Below are positions 56,571 through 64,000 of a stretch of DNA of 64,000 bases, in pieces. A model generated the notes under the pieces. The model had not been told where the DNA came from, did not search any database, and was given only the letters and a program-made list of their open reading frames with translations. This DNA comes from Gallionellales bacterium GWA2_60_18 (GTDB taxonomy: Bacteria; Pseudomonadota; Gammaproteobacteria; Burkholderiales; Gallionellaceae). Location of the stretch: contig MGWS01000006.1 of the NCBI GenBank assembly GCA_001801105.1, positions 80,053 through 144,052 of the forward strand, read 5' to 3'. Each line of letters begins with the position of its first letter. The stretch's first letter is position 1. The translations under genes and the position numbers were made by a program.

Positions 56571-56612
56571 AAAATGAAAAACCCGCCATGCCGGAATCAG
56601 CAGTGGCGGGTT
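56571..56612 (-). terminator. Terminator after rplY
   Basis: On the minus strand AACCCGCCA pairs perfectly with TGGCGGGTT around a 15-base loop, followed by TTTCATTTT. It lies 20 bases after the rplY stop codon and directly before pth. Confidence 0.85.
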
Positions 56613-56631
56613 GCACGGGTTGACCCTTTGC

Positions 56632-57282
56632 TTACTTCTTGGCTTCCTTGGCGGCCGGTGCTGCGGCAGCCGGGGCAGCCTCAACAACCGCTTCGGCAGC
56701 CGCTTCGACTGCGCCGCGCGGCACTTGCACGGTTGCGACCACGGCTTCGGCAGTATGCGTGCCGTGCGCGGCGACTTCCACGCCCTTGGGCAACTTCAGG
56801 TCGGATACATGCACGGAATGGCCCAGCTCCAGCTTGCCCAGATCGACTTCGATGAAAGCCGGCAGGTCCTTCGGCAGGCAGGTGATATCCAGATCGTTCA
56901 TCACGTGGCTGATCTTGCCGCCGCCGGTCTTCACGCCGGGTGCGATTTCTTCATTCAGGAAGTGCAGCGGCACCTTGACGTGCATCTTCTTTTTCATGTC
57001 CACGCGCTGGAAATCGATATGCTGCACCTGCTGGCGGAACGGATGCATCACGAAATCGCGCAACAGCACGGATTCCTTCTTGCCTTCCAGGTTCAGATCG
57101 AGCACGGAAGCGTGGAATGTTTCGGAACGCAACTTGTGGTACAGGTCGTTATGATCCAGCTCGATCATCTGTACGTCGCCCATGCCATACACAACGCCTG
57201 GCACGCGGCCGGCGTTACGCAGACGGCGGCTCGCACCCGTACCTTGCGCCTTGCGGATTGTTGCATTGATTTCTATCGTCAT
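56632..57282 (-). CDS. rplY: 50S ribosomal protein L25/CTC family
   Basis: A 216-residue long-form (CTC/TL5-type) L25 that binds 5S rRNA. The RNA-binding domain begins with ATIRKAQGTGASRRLRNAGR and VPGVVYGMG; the C-terminal beta domain contains HVMNDLDITCLPKDLPAFIE. An Ala/Val/Glu-rich tail (AAEAVVEAAPAAAAPAAKEA) is typical of proteobacterial long forms. It lies 80 bases after prs. Confidence 0.97.
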   Translation of the reverse strand: MTIEINATIRKAQGTGASRRLRNAGRVPGVVYGMGDVQMIELDHNDLYHKLRSETFHASVLDLNLEGKKESVLLRDFVMHPFRQQVQHIDFQRVDMKKKMHVKVPLHFLNEEIAPGVKTGGGKISHVMNDLDITCLPKDLPAFIEVDLGKLELGHSVHVSDLKLPKGVEVAAHGTHTAEAVVATVQVPRGAVEAAAEAVVEAAPAAAAPAAKEAKK

Positions 57283-57362
57283 TTCACTTCTCCAGAAAAC
57301 GGAAGCGTCCGCGACCAGACGCTTCCTTCATTGCGGCAACCACCATGGTCGCCGCCAATTCG

Positions 57363-58313
57363 TCACTCGGTGAACAGCGAGCTCACCGATTCTTCGTTGT
57401 TGATGCGCCGGATAGTCTCCGCCAGCAGTTCCGCCGTGCTCAACTGGCGGATGCGCTTGCAGTTCTTAGCCGCTTCGCTCAGCGGGATGGTATCGGTCAC
57501 CACCAGCTCATCCAGCGCGGAATTCTCGATGCGCTCGATCGCCGGGCCGGACAGCACCGGATGGGTACAGTAGGCCAGCACGCGGGTTGCGCCTTTTTCT
57601 TTCAGCGCGTTGGCCGCTTCGCACAGCGTGTTGGCGGTATCCACCATGTCATCCATGATGATGCAGGTGCGTCCCGCCACCTCGCCGATGATGTTCATCA
57701 CTTTCGCCACGTTCGGCTTCGGGCGGCGCTTGTCGATGATCGCCAGATCCGCATCCAGCTCCTTGGCCAGCGCACGCGCGCGCACCACGCCGCCCACGTC
57801 CGGCGACACCACGATCAGGTTCGGGTAGTTGCTCTTCCACACATCCGACAGCAGGATCGGGCTGGCGTAGATGTTGTCCACCGGAATGTCGAAAAAGCCC
57901 TGGATCTGGTCGGAGTGCAGGTCCATGGTCAGCAGGCGGTCGACGCCCGCGCCGGTGAGCATATCCGCCACCACCTTGGCGGTGATCGCCACGCGCGCCG
58001 AGCGCGGACGGCGATCCTGGCGCGCGTAGCCGAAATACGGCATCGCGGCGGTGATGCGCCCGGCGGAGGCGCGCTTCAGCGCATCCACCATCACCATCAC
58101 TTCCATCAGGCTGTCGTTGGTCGGCGCGCAGGTCGATTGCAGCACGAACACGTCCTTGCCGCGCACGTTCTCGAGCAGCTCCACCATCACTTCGCCGTCG
58201 GAAAAACGCCCTACCGTGGCGCGCCCGAGATGGATGTGCAGGCGCTGCGCGACCGCTTCCGCGAGCTTGGGATTGGCATTGCCGGTGAACACCATCAAGC
58301 TGTCGTAGGACAC
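57363..58313 (-). CDS. prs: Ribose-phosphate pyrophosphokinase
   Basis: A 316-residue enzyme making PRPP for nucleotide, histidine and tryptophan synthesis. The flexible catalytic loop [20 protein letters not shown], the metal/ATP region [15 protein letters not shown], the ribose-5-phosphate loop and [18 protein letters not shown] (PRPP motif) are intact. It lies between tRNA-Gln and rplY, a conserved arrangement in Betaproteobacteria. Confidence 0.98.
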   Translation of the reverse strand: MSYDSLMVFTGNANPKLAEAVAQRLHIHLGRATVGRFSDGEVMVELLENVRGKDVFVLQSTCAPTNDSLMEVMVMVDALKRASAGRITAAMPYFGYARQDRRPRSARVAITAKVVADMLTGAGVDRLLTMDLHSDQIQGFFDIPVDNIYASPILLSDVWKSNYPNLIVVSPDVGGVVRARALAKELDADLAIIDKRRPKPNVAKVMNIIGEVAGRTCIIMDDMVDTANTLCEAANALKEKGATRVLAYCTHPVLSGPAIERIENSALDELVVTDTIPLSEAAKNCKRIRQLSTAELLAETIRRINNEESVSSLFTE

Positions 58314-58361
58314 GTGCGACCCCTCAAAGAATCAAATCAGCCGGGCATTCGCCCTGGTAAC

Positions 58362-58436
58362 TGGCTGGGGAGGTAGGGATCGAACCTACGAATGCCGGAA
58401 TCAAAATCCGGTGCCTTACCACTTGGCGACTCCCCA
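58362..58436 (-). tRNA. tRNA-Gln(UUG)
   Basis: 75 bases with encoded CCA. The acceptor stem is TGGGGAG/CTCCCCA, the D-arm TCGCCAAGTGGTAAGGCA, the anticodon stem CCGGA/TCCGG with loop TTTTGAT and anticodon UUG, and the T-arm GTTCGATCC. It sits between ispE and prs and is likely cut out of a common transcript. Confidence 0.97.
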
Positions 58437-58442
58437 AGAAAC

Positions 58443-59288
58443 TCATTCGGACACCCAGTCGTACAACGGATGCCTCGTCAAACCTTGCGCGACCGTGCCG
58501 CGCATATCGTGCGGCAGCTGCCGCAACACCGCCTCGGCCTCGCCGCGACTGGCGAACCCGGCGAACACGCACGCCCCCGAGCCGGTCATCATCGCTTCGC
58601 CGAAACCGCTCAGCCATGCGATATGCCGCGCCACTTCGGGATAAAGCCCGCTCACCACGGATTGCAGGTCGTTGTGCCGCTGTACCTGCCCGCTCAAGAG
58701 GGCGCGCATTGTGATGGAAAGCGTATTCCGTGTCAATTCCGGACGCGCAAAAACCTGCGCGGTCGACACATGCACCTGCGGGAACAACACCACATACCAT
58801 GCGTCCGGCACAGGGCAGGCCTGCAGGTGTTCGCCCACGCCCTCGGCAAAGGCGTTCTCGCCGAACACGAACACCGGCACGTCCGCCCCGAGGCGCAGCC
58901 CGAGTTGCATCAGCCGTTCGCGCGGCAGGCCCAACGACCACAGGCGGTTCAGCGCGATCAGCGTGGTCGCCGCATCCGAACTGCCGCCACCCAGCCCGCC
59001 GCCCATCGGGATGCGCTTCTCCAGCGCGATGTCCACACCCAATGCACACCCGGTCTCGGCTTGCAGCAGCCGCGCGGCACGCACGCACAGATCCTGCTCC
59101 GGCGGCACGCCGTCCAACGCATCCTCACGCCGCACCGCGCCATCCTCGCGCAGGGTAAAATGCAGCGTATCGTGCAGGTCGATGAAACGGAACAGGGTCT
59201 GCAACAGGTGGTAGCCGTCCGGCCTGCGCCCGACCACGTGCAGGAACAGGTTGAGCTTGGCCGGCGCCGGACAGGTGAGTTCGGTCAT
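58443..59288 (-). CDS. ispE: 4-diphosphocytidyl-2-C-methyl-D-erythritol kinase
   Basis: A 281-residue GHMP kinase of the non-mevalonate isoprenoid pathway. CPAPAKLNLFLHVVGRRPDG is the N-terminal signature, the ATP loop is IPMGGGLGGGSSDAATTL, and MMTGSGACVFAGF is the C-terminal GHMP motif. It overlaps lolB by four bases. The start is MTELTCPAP. Confidence 0.97.
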   Translation of the reverse strand: MTELTCPAPAKLNLFLHVVGRRPDGYHLLQTLFRFIDLHDTLHFTLREDGAVRREDALDGVPPEQDLCVRAARLLQAETGCALGVDIALEKRIPMGGGLGGGSSDAATTLIALNRLWSLGLPRERLMQLGLRLGADVPVFVFGENAFAEGVGEHLQACPVPDAWYVVLFPQVHVSTAQVFARPELTRNTLSITMRALLSGQVQRHNDLQSVVSGLYPEVARHIAWLSGFGEAMMTGSGACVFAGFASRGEAEAVLRQLPHDMRGTVAQGLTRHPLYDWVSE

Positions 59289-59854
59289 GGCTGCCAGTCC
59301 CACTCGTCGATAAGCAGTTGCACCTGCAGGTCGCCGCGCTCCAGTTGCATCCGTGCGGGCAGGCTATCCCGGTCGGCGCCGGCGTAACGCAGGTAGCGCA
59401 CGTCCCAGCCGGACTGGTGCAGCACGGCGACCTGGCTATTAGCGGCACGCTCGATCTGCGCCGGATTGCCCGCCTCCGCCATGCCCAGCACCCAATGATG
59501 CAAGCCGCTCAAGGGCAAGTGCCAGCCCAGCACCTGTTGCATCAGCGACTCCGCATCATCGGCCTGATAATGTTTGCTGCCATCGTCCAGCGTCGCACCC
59601 GCAGCATCGCGGTAGATGCGCGCGGCAGTCTGCCCGAGCGGCGTGAGCAACAGCACTTCATCCGATTGCACCCGGTGAACCCAGCGCAGCCCGGCGGAAT
59701 AGCGCTTGTCCTGATGGATGACTGCGACACGACCATTCAGCGCAAATGGCGATGATTCGGCCTGCGCGGGGCGCATGGCCGGCGCAGGTGTGGTGGGCAG
59801 TACCGTACAGCCGCCCAACAGTGCTGCCAGCAATAACAGTAAAGGACGTATCAA
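59285..59854 (-). CDS. lolB: Outer-membrane lipoprotein insertion protein LolB
   Basis: A 189-residue lipoprotein receptor that takes lipoproteins from LolA into the outer membrane. The signal and lipobox read PLLLLLAALLGGCTVLP; FALNGRVAVIHQDKRYSAGLRW and DEVLLLTPLGQTAARI begin the half-barrel. The start is most likely a TTG that overlaps the stop of the TPR gene as TTGA; no ATG lies before the signal peptide in a sensible position. The lolB-ispE order is canonical. Confidence 0.93.
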   Translation of the reverse strand: MIRPLLLLLAALLGGCTVLPTTPAPAMRPAQAESSPFALNGRVAVIHQDKRYSAGLRWVHRVQSDEVLLLTPLGQTAARIYRDAAGATLDDGSKHYQADDAESLMQQVLGWHLPLSGLHHWVLGMAEAGNPAQIERAANSQVAVLHQSGWDVRYLRYAGADRDSLPARMQLERGDLQVQLLIDEWDWQP

Positions 59855-61554
59855 GGGATGAACCGTTTCAATACCGCTTGCAGCAATTCGTTGTTCGGGT
59901 GCGCCTTGAGGCTGTCCTGCCAGATTTTTTGCGCCTCTTCGCGTTCGCCGCGCATCCACAGCACCTCGCCCAGGTGCGAGGCGATCTCCGGATCGGGATT
60001 GCCGGCGAAGGAGCGGCGCAGCATCTCGACGCTCTCATCCAGCCTGCCGCTGCGGTAATAGCCCCAGCCCACGCTGTCCATGATGGCAAAATCGCCGGGA
60101 GCGAGATGCAATGCCTTTTCCACCAGCTGCAACGCCTCGGCAATGCGCTCGTTGCGCTCCAGCAGGCTGTAGCCCAGCGCGTTGTAGGCCTGCGCATGAT
60201 CCGGCTTGAGCTGGATCAGTTTGCGCACCAGCTTCTCGAACTCCCGGAAGTTGCCGGTCTTTTCCGCGTACATGGCGGTCTCATACAGCAGGTCGGGATG
60301 GTTGGGCAGCTTCGCCAGTCCGTCCCGCAACACGCGGTAGGCATCTTCAGTGCGCTTGGCTTCGCGCAGCAACTGCGCCTCCAGCAGCAGCAGTTGCACG
60401 CGCTGCTGATTGTCGGCGGCCTCGGTGCCGTGCAGCTGCACCAGCGCCTCTTCCAGCTTGCCGCCCTTGTTCAGCAGGTAGGCCACGCGCAATTGCGCGG
60501 CGAAGCGGTATTCGCCGCCCTGCACCTTGCGGTAACGGGCGAGCGCCTCGTCATCGTCCTTCTTTGCCTCGCTCAGCTGGCCGAGAAAATACTGTGCCGC
60601 ATCCTGGCCCTTCCCGCCCTTTTCGAGCGATCGCCTGAGCTGCGTCTCGGCGGCCTGCAGATCGTTCAATTGCAGCGAGATCATCGCAATGGCGAACGCC
60701 AGGTCGGGGTTGCCCGGATCGCCTTCCGCCAGGCGCCCGAATTCGTCGCGCGCCTGAGTGAACTGCTTCTGCTGTAACAACGCGCGGGCATACTGCAAAC
60801 GGATGTCGCGCGCTTCCGGATAGTCCGACAGGTAGCGGCGCAACACTTCCAGCCCCTGCTGCGGCATATCCTGCTGCAACAGCTGGGCTTCCAGCGCGAC
60901 CGCCATGGGCCACTCCGGACGCAGGACGCGCGCCTGCCGCGCCTCGGCGAGCGCCAGTTCGCCGTCGCCCGCCAGTTGCGCCAACTGCGCCACCGACCAG
61001 TGCGCCTCGGCGATCCGGGGGTAGGAGCCAGCGAGCTCGCGCATCAGTTTCAAGGCGTCCGCTTTATCCGGATAAGGCGCCAGTAGCTGCACCACGCGCA
61101 GGAAAGCGCCCCCGCTGTTCGCGCCTGCGTCTTTCAGCATGCGCGCCAGTTCGATCTGCGCCTCGTCCAGCCTGCCGCTGCGCAGCAGGATCGAGGACAG
61201 CATGTGCCCGGCCAGCGGCGCTTCCGGATCGATCTCCTGCCAGTGCCTGACCGCCTCGACCGCCTTGTCCATATTGCCGGACTCGAACGCCAGCTGTGCG
61301 GCGCGCTTGGCGATGCGCGGATCGCGCGTCTTTGCGGCCAGGTCGGCGCCCGCCTCGGCTGCCAGCGCCTTGTGGCCGCGCTGGCTGGCTACTTCCGCCA
61401 GCAGGAACTCGTAGAGCAGATCGTCGCTCAACTCGATGTTGGGCAATGCCTGGGCCGCTTCCGCCTGCGGCACCTCCGCAACGGGATGCGCCGGCACCTG
61501 CGCACAGGCGGCAAGCCACAGGCTGCATAGCAGCAGAACGGAAAAATGTCTCAT
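59851..61554 (-). CDS. TPR-repeat lipoprotein upstream of lolB
   Basis: A 567-residue exported lipoprotein (MRHFSVLLLCSLWLAAC, lipobox cysteine 17) consisting almost wholly of TPR helices: AIAMISLQLNDLQAAETQLR, QYFLGQLSEAKKDDDEALAR, AYRVLRDGLAKLPNHPDLLY, AYNALGYSLLERNERIAEAL. It is a protein-binding scaffold, probably at the outer membrane. It is co-transcribed with lolB-ispE in many Betaproteobacteria, which hints at lipoprotein or envelope assembly, but its precise role is unknown. Confidence 0.88.
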   Translation of the reverse strand: MRHFSVLLLCSLWLAACAQVPAHPVAEVPQAEAAQALPNIELSDDLLYEFLLAEVASQRGHKALAAEAGADLAAKTRDPRIAKRAAQLAFESGNMDKAVEAVRHWQEIDPEAPLAGHMLSSILLRSGRLDEAQIELARMLKDAGANSGGAFLRVVQLLAPYPDKADALKLMRELAGSYPRIAEAHWSVAQLAQLAGDGELALAEARQARVLRPEWPMAVALEAQLLQQDMPQQGLEVLRRYLSDYPEARDIRLQYARALLQQKQFTQARDEFGRLAEGDPGNPDLAFAIAMISLQLNDLQAAETQLRRSLEKGGKGQDAAQYFLGQLSEAKKDDDEALARYRKVQGGEYRFAAQLRVAYLLNKGGKLEEALVQLHGTEAADNQQRVQLLLLEAQLLREAKRTEDAYRVLRDGLAKLPNHPDLLYETAMYAEKTGNFREFEKLVRKLIQLKPDHAQAYNALGYSLLERNERIAEALQLVEKALHLAPGDFAIMDSVGWGYYRSGRLDESVEMLRRSFAGNPDPEIASHLGEVLWMRGEREEAQKIWQDSLKAHPNNELLQAVLKRFIP

Positions 61555-61733
61555 CTTCGAATGGGGATGCATATCGGGTCGCAATCAGAGCCTGTCCAGT
61601 AGGGATCGTTCCCTGCGCGATGCAGCGCAGGGCGCACAGTGCGGAGGAGCAGGCATTCTACACAAGCCGCATGTCATGCAGCAATGCGCCATGCATGCCA
61701 TAATTCCATGAACAATCACCCGATCGCCCGACC

Positions 61734-62480
61734 TTGTCAGATACCGCCCCCGACATCACCCTTTCCGCACGCAACCTGACGCGCCGCTTCGGCAGCCGTC
61801 AGGTGATCCACGGCATATCGCTGGAACTGAGGCGCGGCGAGGTGCTCGGCCTGCTCGGCCATAACGGCGCGGGCAAGAGCACCACCCTGCAGATGCTCAC
61901 CGGCTGCCTGCTGCCCGACGCGGGCGCGATCGATATCTGCGGCATCGACCTGCTGCGCCGTCCGGCGGCGGCGAAAGCGCGCATCGGCTACCTGCCGGAG
62001 ATCCCGCCGCTGTACCGCGAACTCAACGTCGACGACTATCTGCTGTTCGCGGCACGCCTGCGCGGCATGGCACCTGCTGCCGCCGCCGCTGCGCTGGCGC
62101 AGGCCAGGCAGCGTTGCGGCCTGGAAACGGTCGGCAAGAAGACCATAGGCACGCTGTCCAAGGGCTATCAGCAGCGCATCGGCATCGCGCAGGCGATCAT
62201 CCACCAGCCCGACGTGATCGTGCTGGACGAGCCCACCGTCGGACTCGACCCCGCGCAGATCCGCGAGATCCGCACCCTGATCCGCGAACTGGGCGACGCG
62301 CACAGCGTGATCCTCTCCACCCACCTGCTTGGCGAAGTCGAGAGCATGTGCGACCGCGTCGAGATCATGCGCGAAGGCCGCCTGATCTACGGCGACACCA
62401 TCGCCGCGCTGGCGAACCATGGCGGCGAGGCCGGCAAGCTGGAGGACAACTACATCCGCATCACGGAGAGTTGCGCATGA
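61734..62480 (+). CDS. ABC-2 transporter ATP-binding protein
   Basis: A 248-residue ATPase: Walker A LLGHNGAGKSTTLQML, Q-loop IGYLPEIPPL, a signature in the relaxed form LSKGYQQRIGIA, Walker B VIVLDEPTVGLDP and H-loop ILSTHLLGEV. It resembles the GldA/NatA class. The start is a TTG (MSDTAPDI) without a strong ribosome site, so the start is uncertain. It is divergent from the TPR gene and overlaps the permease gene by four bases. Confidence 0.9.
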   Translation: MSDTAPDITLSARNLTRRFGSRQVIHGISLELRRGEVLGLLGHNGAGKSTTLQMLTGCLLPDAGAIDICGIDLLRRPAAAKARIGYLPEIPPLYRELNVDDYLLFAARLRGMAPAAAAAALAQARQRCGLETVGKKTIGTLSKGYQQRIGIAQAIIHQPDVIVLDEPTVGLDPAQIREIRTLIRELGDAHSVILSTHLLGEVESMCDRVEIMREGRLIYGDTIAALANHGGEAGKLEDNYIRITESCA

Positions 62481-63220
62481 TGCGCCTGCTCGCCATGCGC
62501 GAACTGCGCAGCCTGTTCTCCATGCCCTCGACCTGGTTCGTCGTCGCGCTGCTCCAGTTCATCCTCGCCTGGTTCTTCCTCGCGTTGCTGGAAGCCTTCC
62601 TCGGCGTGCAGCCGCAACTCGCGCAACTGGCCAACCCGCCCGGCGTCACCGTGACCGTGGCCGTGCCGCTGTTCAACACCGCCGCGCTGCTGCTGATGAT
62701 GCTGACGCCGATGTTCACCATGCGCCTGATCGCCGAGGAACGCCGCAACCAGACGCTGGCGCTGCTGCTCTCGGCACCGCTGGCCGGATGGCAGATCGTG
62801 CTCGGCAAGTTCTTCGGGCTGCTGGCCTTCCTCGCGCTGCTGACCTGCGGCGTGCCGCTGATGCTCTACACGCTGGCATCCGGCACGGCGCTCGATCACG
62901 GCCTGCTGTTCGCCAACACCGTCGGGCTGCTGCTGCTCACCGCCAGCTACATCGCGCTGGGGCTGTACGTTTCCGCGCTCACCGCCCAGCCGGCGATCGC
63001 CGCCATCGGTGCATTGGCGGCGCTGGCCGGACTGTGGCTGGCCGACATCGCCGCCACGGCGGCGGATTCGCCCTGGCACGCGATCTCGCCGCTGCACCAC
63101 TTCCAGAGTTTCAACACCGGTCTGCTGGACAGCGGCGATGCCGCCTTCTTCGTGCTGTTCAGCGCCGCGTTCCTGCTGCTGGCGGTACGCCGCCTGCACA
63201 ACAACTGCATCTATGGATAA
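62477..63220 (+). CDS. ABC-2 type permease (GldF-like)
   Basis: A 247-residue inner-membrane permease with six helices, e.g. TWFVVALLQFILAWFFLALL, PLFNTAALLLMMLTPMFTM and ALGLYVSALTAQPAIAAIGA. RLIAEERRNQTLALLLSAPL is the conserved cytoplasmic coupling segment of GldF/NosY-like permeases. It overlaps the ATPase gene by four bases and the following GldG-like gene by eight. Confidence 0.9.
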   Translation: MMRLLAMRELRSLFSMPSTWFVVALLQFILAWFFLALLEAFLGVQPQLAQLANPPGVTVTVAVPLFNTAALLLMMLTPMFTMRLIAEERRNQTLALLLSAPLAGWQIVLGKFFGLLAFLALLTCGVPLMLYTLASGTALDHGLLFANTVGLLLLTASYIALGLYVSALTAQPAIAAIGALAALAGLWLADIAATAADSPWHAISPLHHFQSFNTGLLDSGDAAFFVLFSAAFLLLAVRRLHNNCIYG

Positions 63221-64000
63221 ATTTTTCAAATCCCCTGCTCTGCGCAGCCTGCTGTTCGCGCTGCTGGTGCTGGGCGGCGCGGTCGCTCTGGGCCAGTTCG
63301 CAAGCCGCCATGCCATTCAGACAGACATCACGCACAACGCCATCAACAGTCTGGAACCGGTCAGCGTGGAGGTACTCGGGCAACTGAAAGGCCCGGTGGA
63401 CATCACCGTGTATGCCACCGAACAGGACGCGCGCCTGGGTGACATCCGCAAGATCATCCGCAACTTCATCTCGCTCTACCAGCGCTACAAGAGCGACATC
63501 AACCTGACCTTCGTCGACCCCGAAAAGGAGGCCGAAAAGACCCGTGACGCGGGCATCCAGCTCAACGGCGAGATGGTGATCGGATATGGCGGGCGCAGCG
63601 AACACCTCACCCAGCTCAACGAATCCGTCCTGACTTCCGCGCTGCTGCGTCTGGCGCACACCCGCGACCAGACAGTGATGTATCTGGACGGCCACGGCGA
63701 ACGCAAACTCGATGGTGCCGCCAACCATGACCTCGGCCTGTTCGGCGCCAAGCTCAAGCAGAACGGCTTCCGCATCAACAGCCTGAACCTGGCGCTGGCA
63801 CAGGAAGTGCCGGACAACATCGGGCTGCTGGTGCTCACCCAGCCGCAGGTCGATCTGATGCCCGGCGAGACGGACAAGCTGCTGCGCCATATCGAGCGCG
63901 GCGGCAACCTGCTGTGGCTGCTGGATGCCGTACCGCTGCACGGGCTGGAGCGCCTCGCCGAACAACTCGACCTGATGCTGCCGCCCGGCATCGTGATCGA
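63213..64000 (+). CDS. GldG-family ABC transporter auxiliary protein, 3' end outside the window
   Basis: The first 262 codons of a longer gene. An N-terminal helix (SLLFALLVLGGAVALGQFAS) is followed by a large periplasmic domain: HNAINSLEPVSVEVLGQLKG, then ITVYATEQDARLGDIRKIIR, and a Rossmann-like GldG/IFT52 domain beginning MYLDGHGERKLDGAANHDLG. GldG homologues normally end with a second helix, which would be beyond the right edge. With the ATPase and permease it forms a GldA-GldF-GldG-type transporter whose cargo is unknown outside gliding bacteria. Confidence 0.88.
   Translation, partial: MDKFFKSPALRSLLFALLVLGGAVALGQFASRHAIQTDITHNAINSLEPVSVEVLGQLKGPVDITVYATEQDARLGDIRKIIRNFISLYQRYKSDINLTFVDPEKEAEKTRDAGIQLNGEMVIGYGGRSEHLTQLNESVLTSALLRLAHTRDQTVMYLDGHGERKLDGAANHDLGLFGAKLKQNGFRINSLNLALAQEVPDNIGLLVLTQPQVDLMPGETDKLLRHIERGGNLLWLLDAVPLHGLERLAEQLDLMLPPGIVI

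Overview
The window is chromosomal DNA from a Gram-negative, GC-rich betaproteobacterium. The gene orders ruvC-ruvA-ruvB / ybgC-tolQRAB-pal-cpoB-queE-queC and lolB-ispE-tRNA-Gln-prs-rplY-pth-ychF are those of Betaproteobacteria. The SHP/diheme-cytochrome/cytochrome-b operon and the many palindromic intergenic repeats suggest the Nitrosomonadales/Gallionellaceae, but that rank is inferred from memory of gene content and was not tested.

Layout. 1-6.3 kb: the 3' part of valS; a minus-strand operon of a Ser/Thr kinase with a cyclic-nucleotide-binding domain, a rhodanese lacking its catalytic cysteine, and a TusA-like protein; and an M48 metalloprotease. 6.3-18.8 kb: a surface-polysaccharide locus with a TviB-type dehydrogenase, several glycosyltransferases, two CDP-glycerol-type polymerases, TagD, a DegT aminotransferase, an ATP-grasp/HAD fusion and an ABC exporter. 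It implies a glycerol-phosphate-containing (teichoic-acid-like) glycan. Its centre (about 10.4-15.35 kb) is visibly AT-richer and is bordered by broken genes, as expected of an acquired or exchanged cassette. 18.8-23.3 kb: a Phd/PIN toxin-antitoxin pair, a TMTC-like GT-C glycosyltransferase directly downstream of a sigma54-driven type IV pilin, a CopG/ParE pair, and a cluster of palindromic repeats.

23.3-36.1 kb is the most striking part: eight minus-strand genes form what looks like one signalling circuit. They are a CHASE2-Ser/Thr kinase, a PP2C phosphatase, an FHA protein, a CHASE2-class III nucleotide cyclase, a class II-like cyclic-nucleotide phosphodiesterase, a double cNMP-binding protein with an active-type rhodanese, a GAF-PilB/GspE ATPase and a GAF-HD-GYP protein. 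Making, degrading and sensing cAMP, protein phosphorylation, c-di-GMP turnover and a secretion/pilus ATPase are thus encoded side by side. 36.1-41.5 kb: UspA, TerC, then shp-dhc-cytb with an OmpR-type two-component system and a PmrA/QseB-like box in front of shp, then a small membrane protein.

41.5-64 kb is mainly core genome: tRNA-Thr, tRNA-Lys, queCE, tol-pal, ruvABC (interrupted by a UbiA-family gene, and separated from ybgC by a PIN/RHH toxin-antitoxin pair), yebC, an orphan ParA, a GGDEF protein, ychF, pth, rplY, prs, tRNA-Gln, ispE, lolB, a TPR lipoprotein, and an ABC-2/GldG-type transporter that runs off the right end. At least seven families of imperfect palindromes are scattered through the window; one lies in frame inside the HD-GYP gene.
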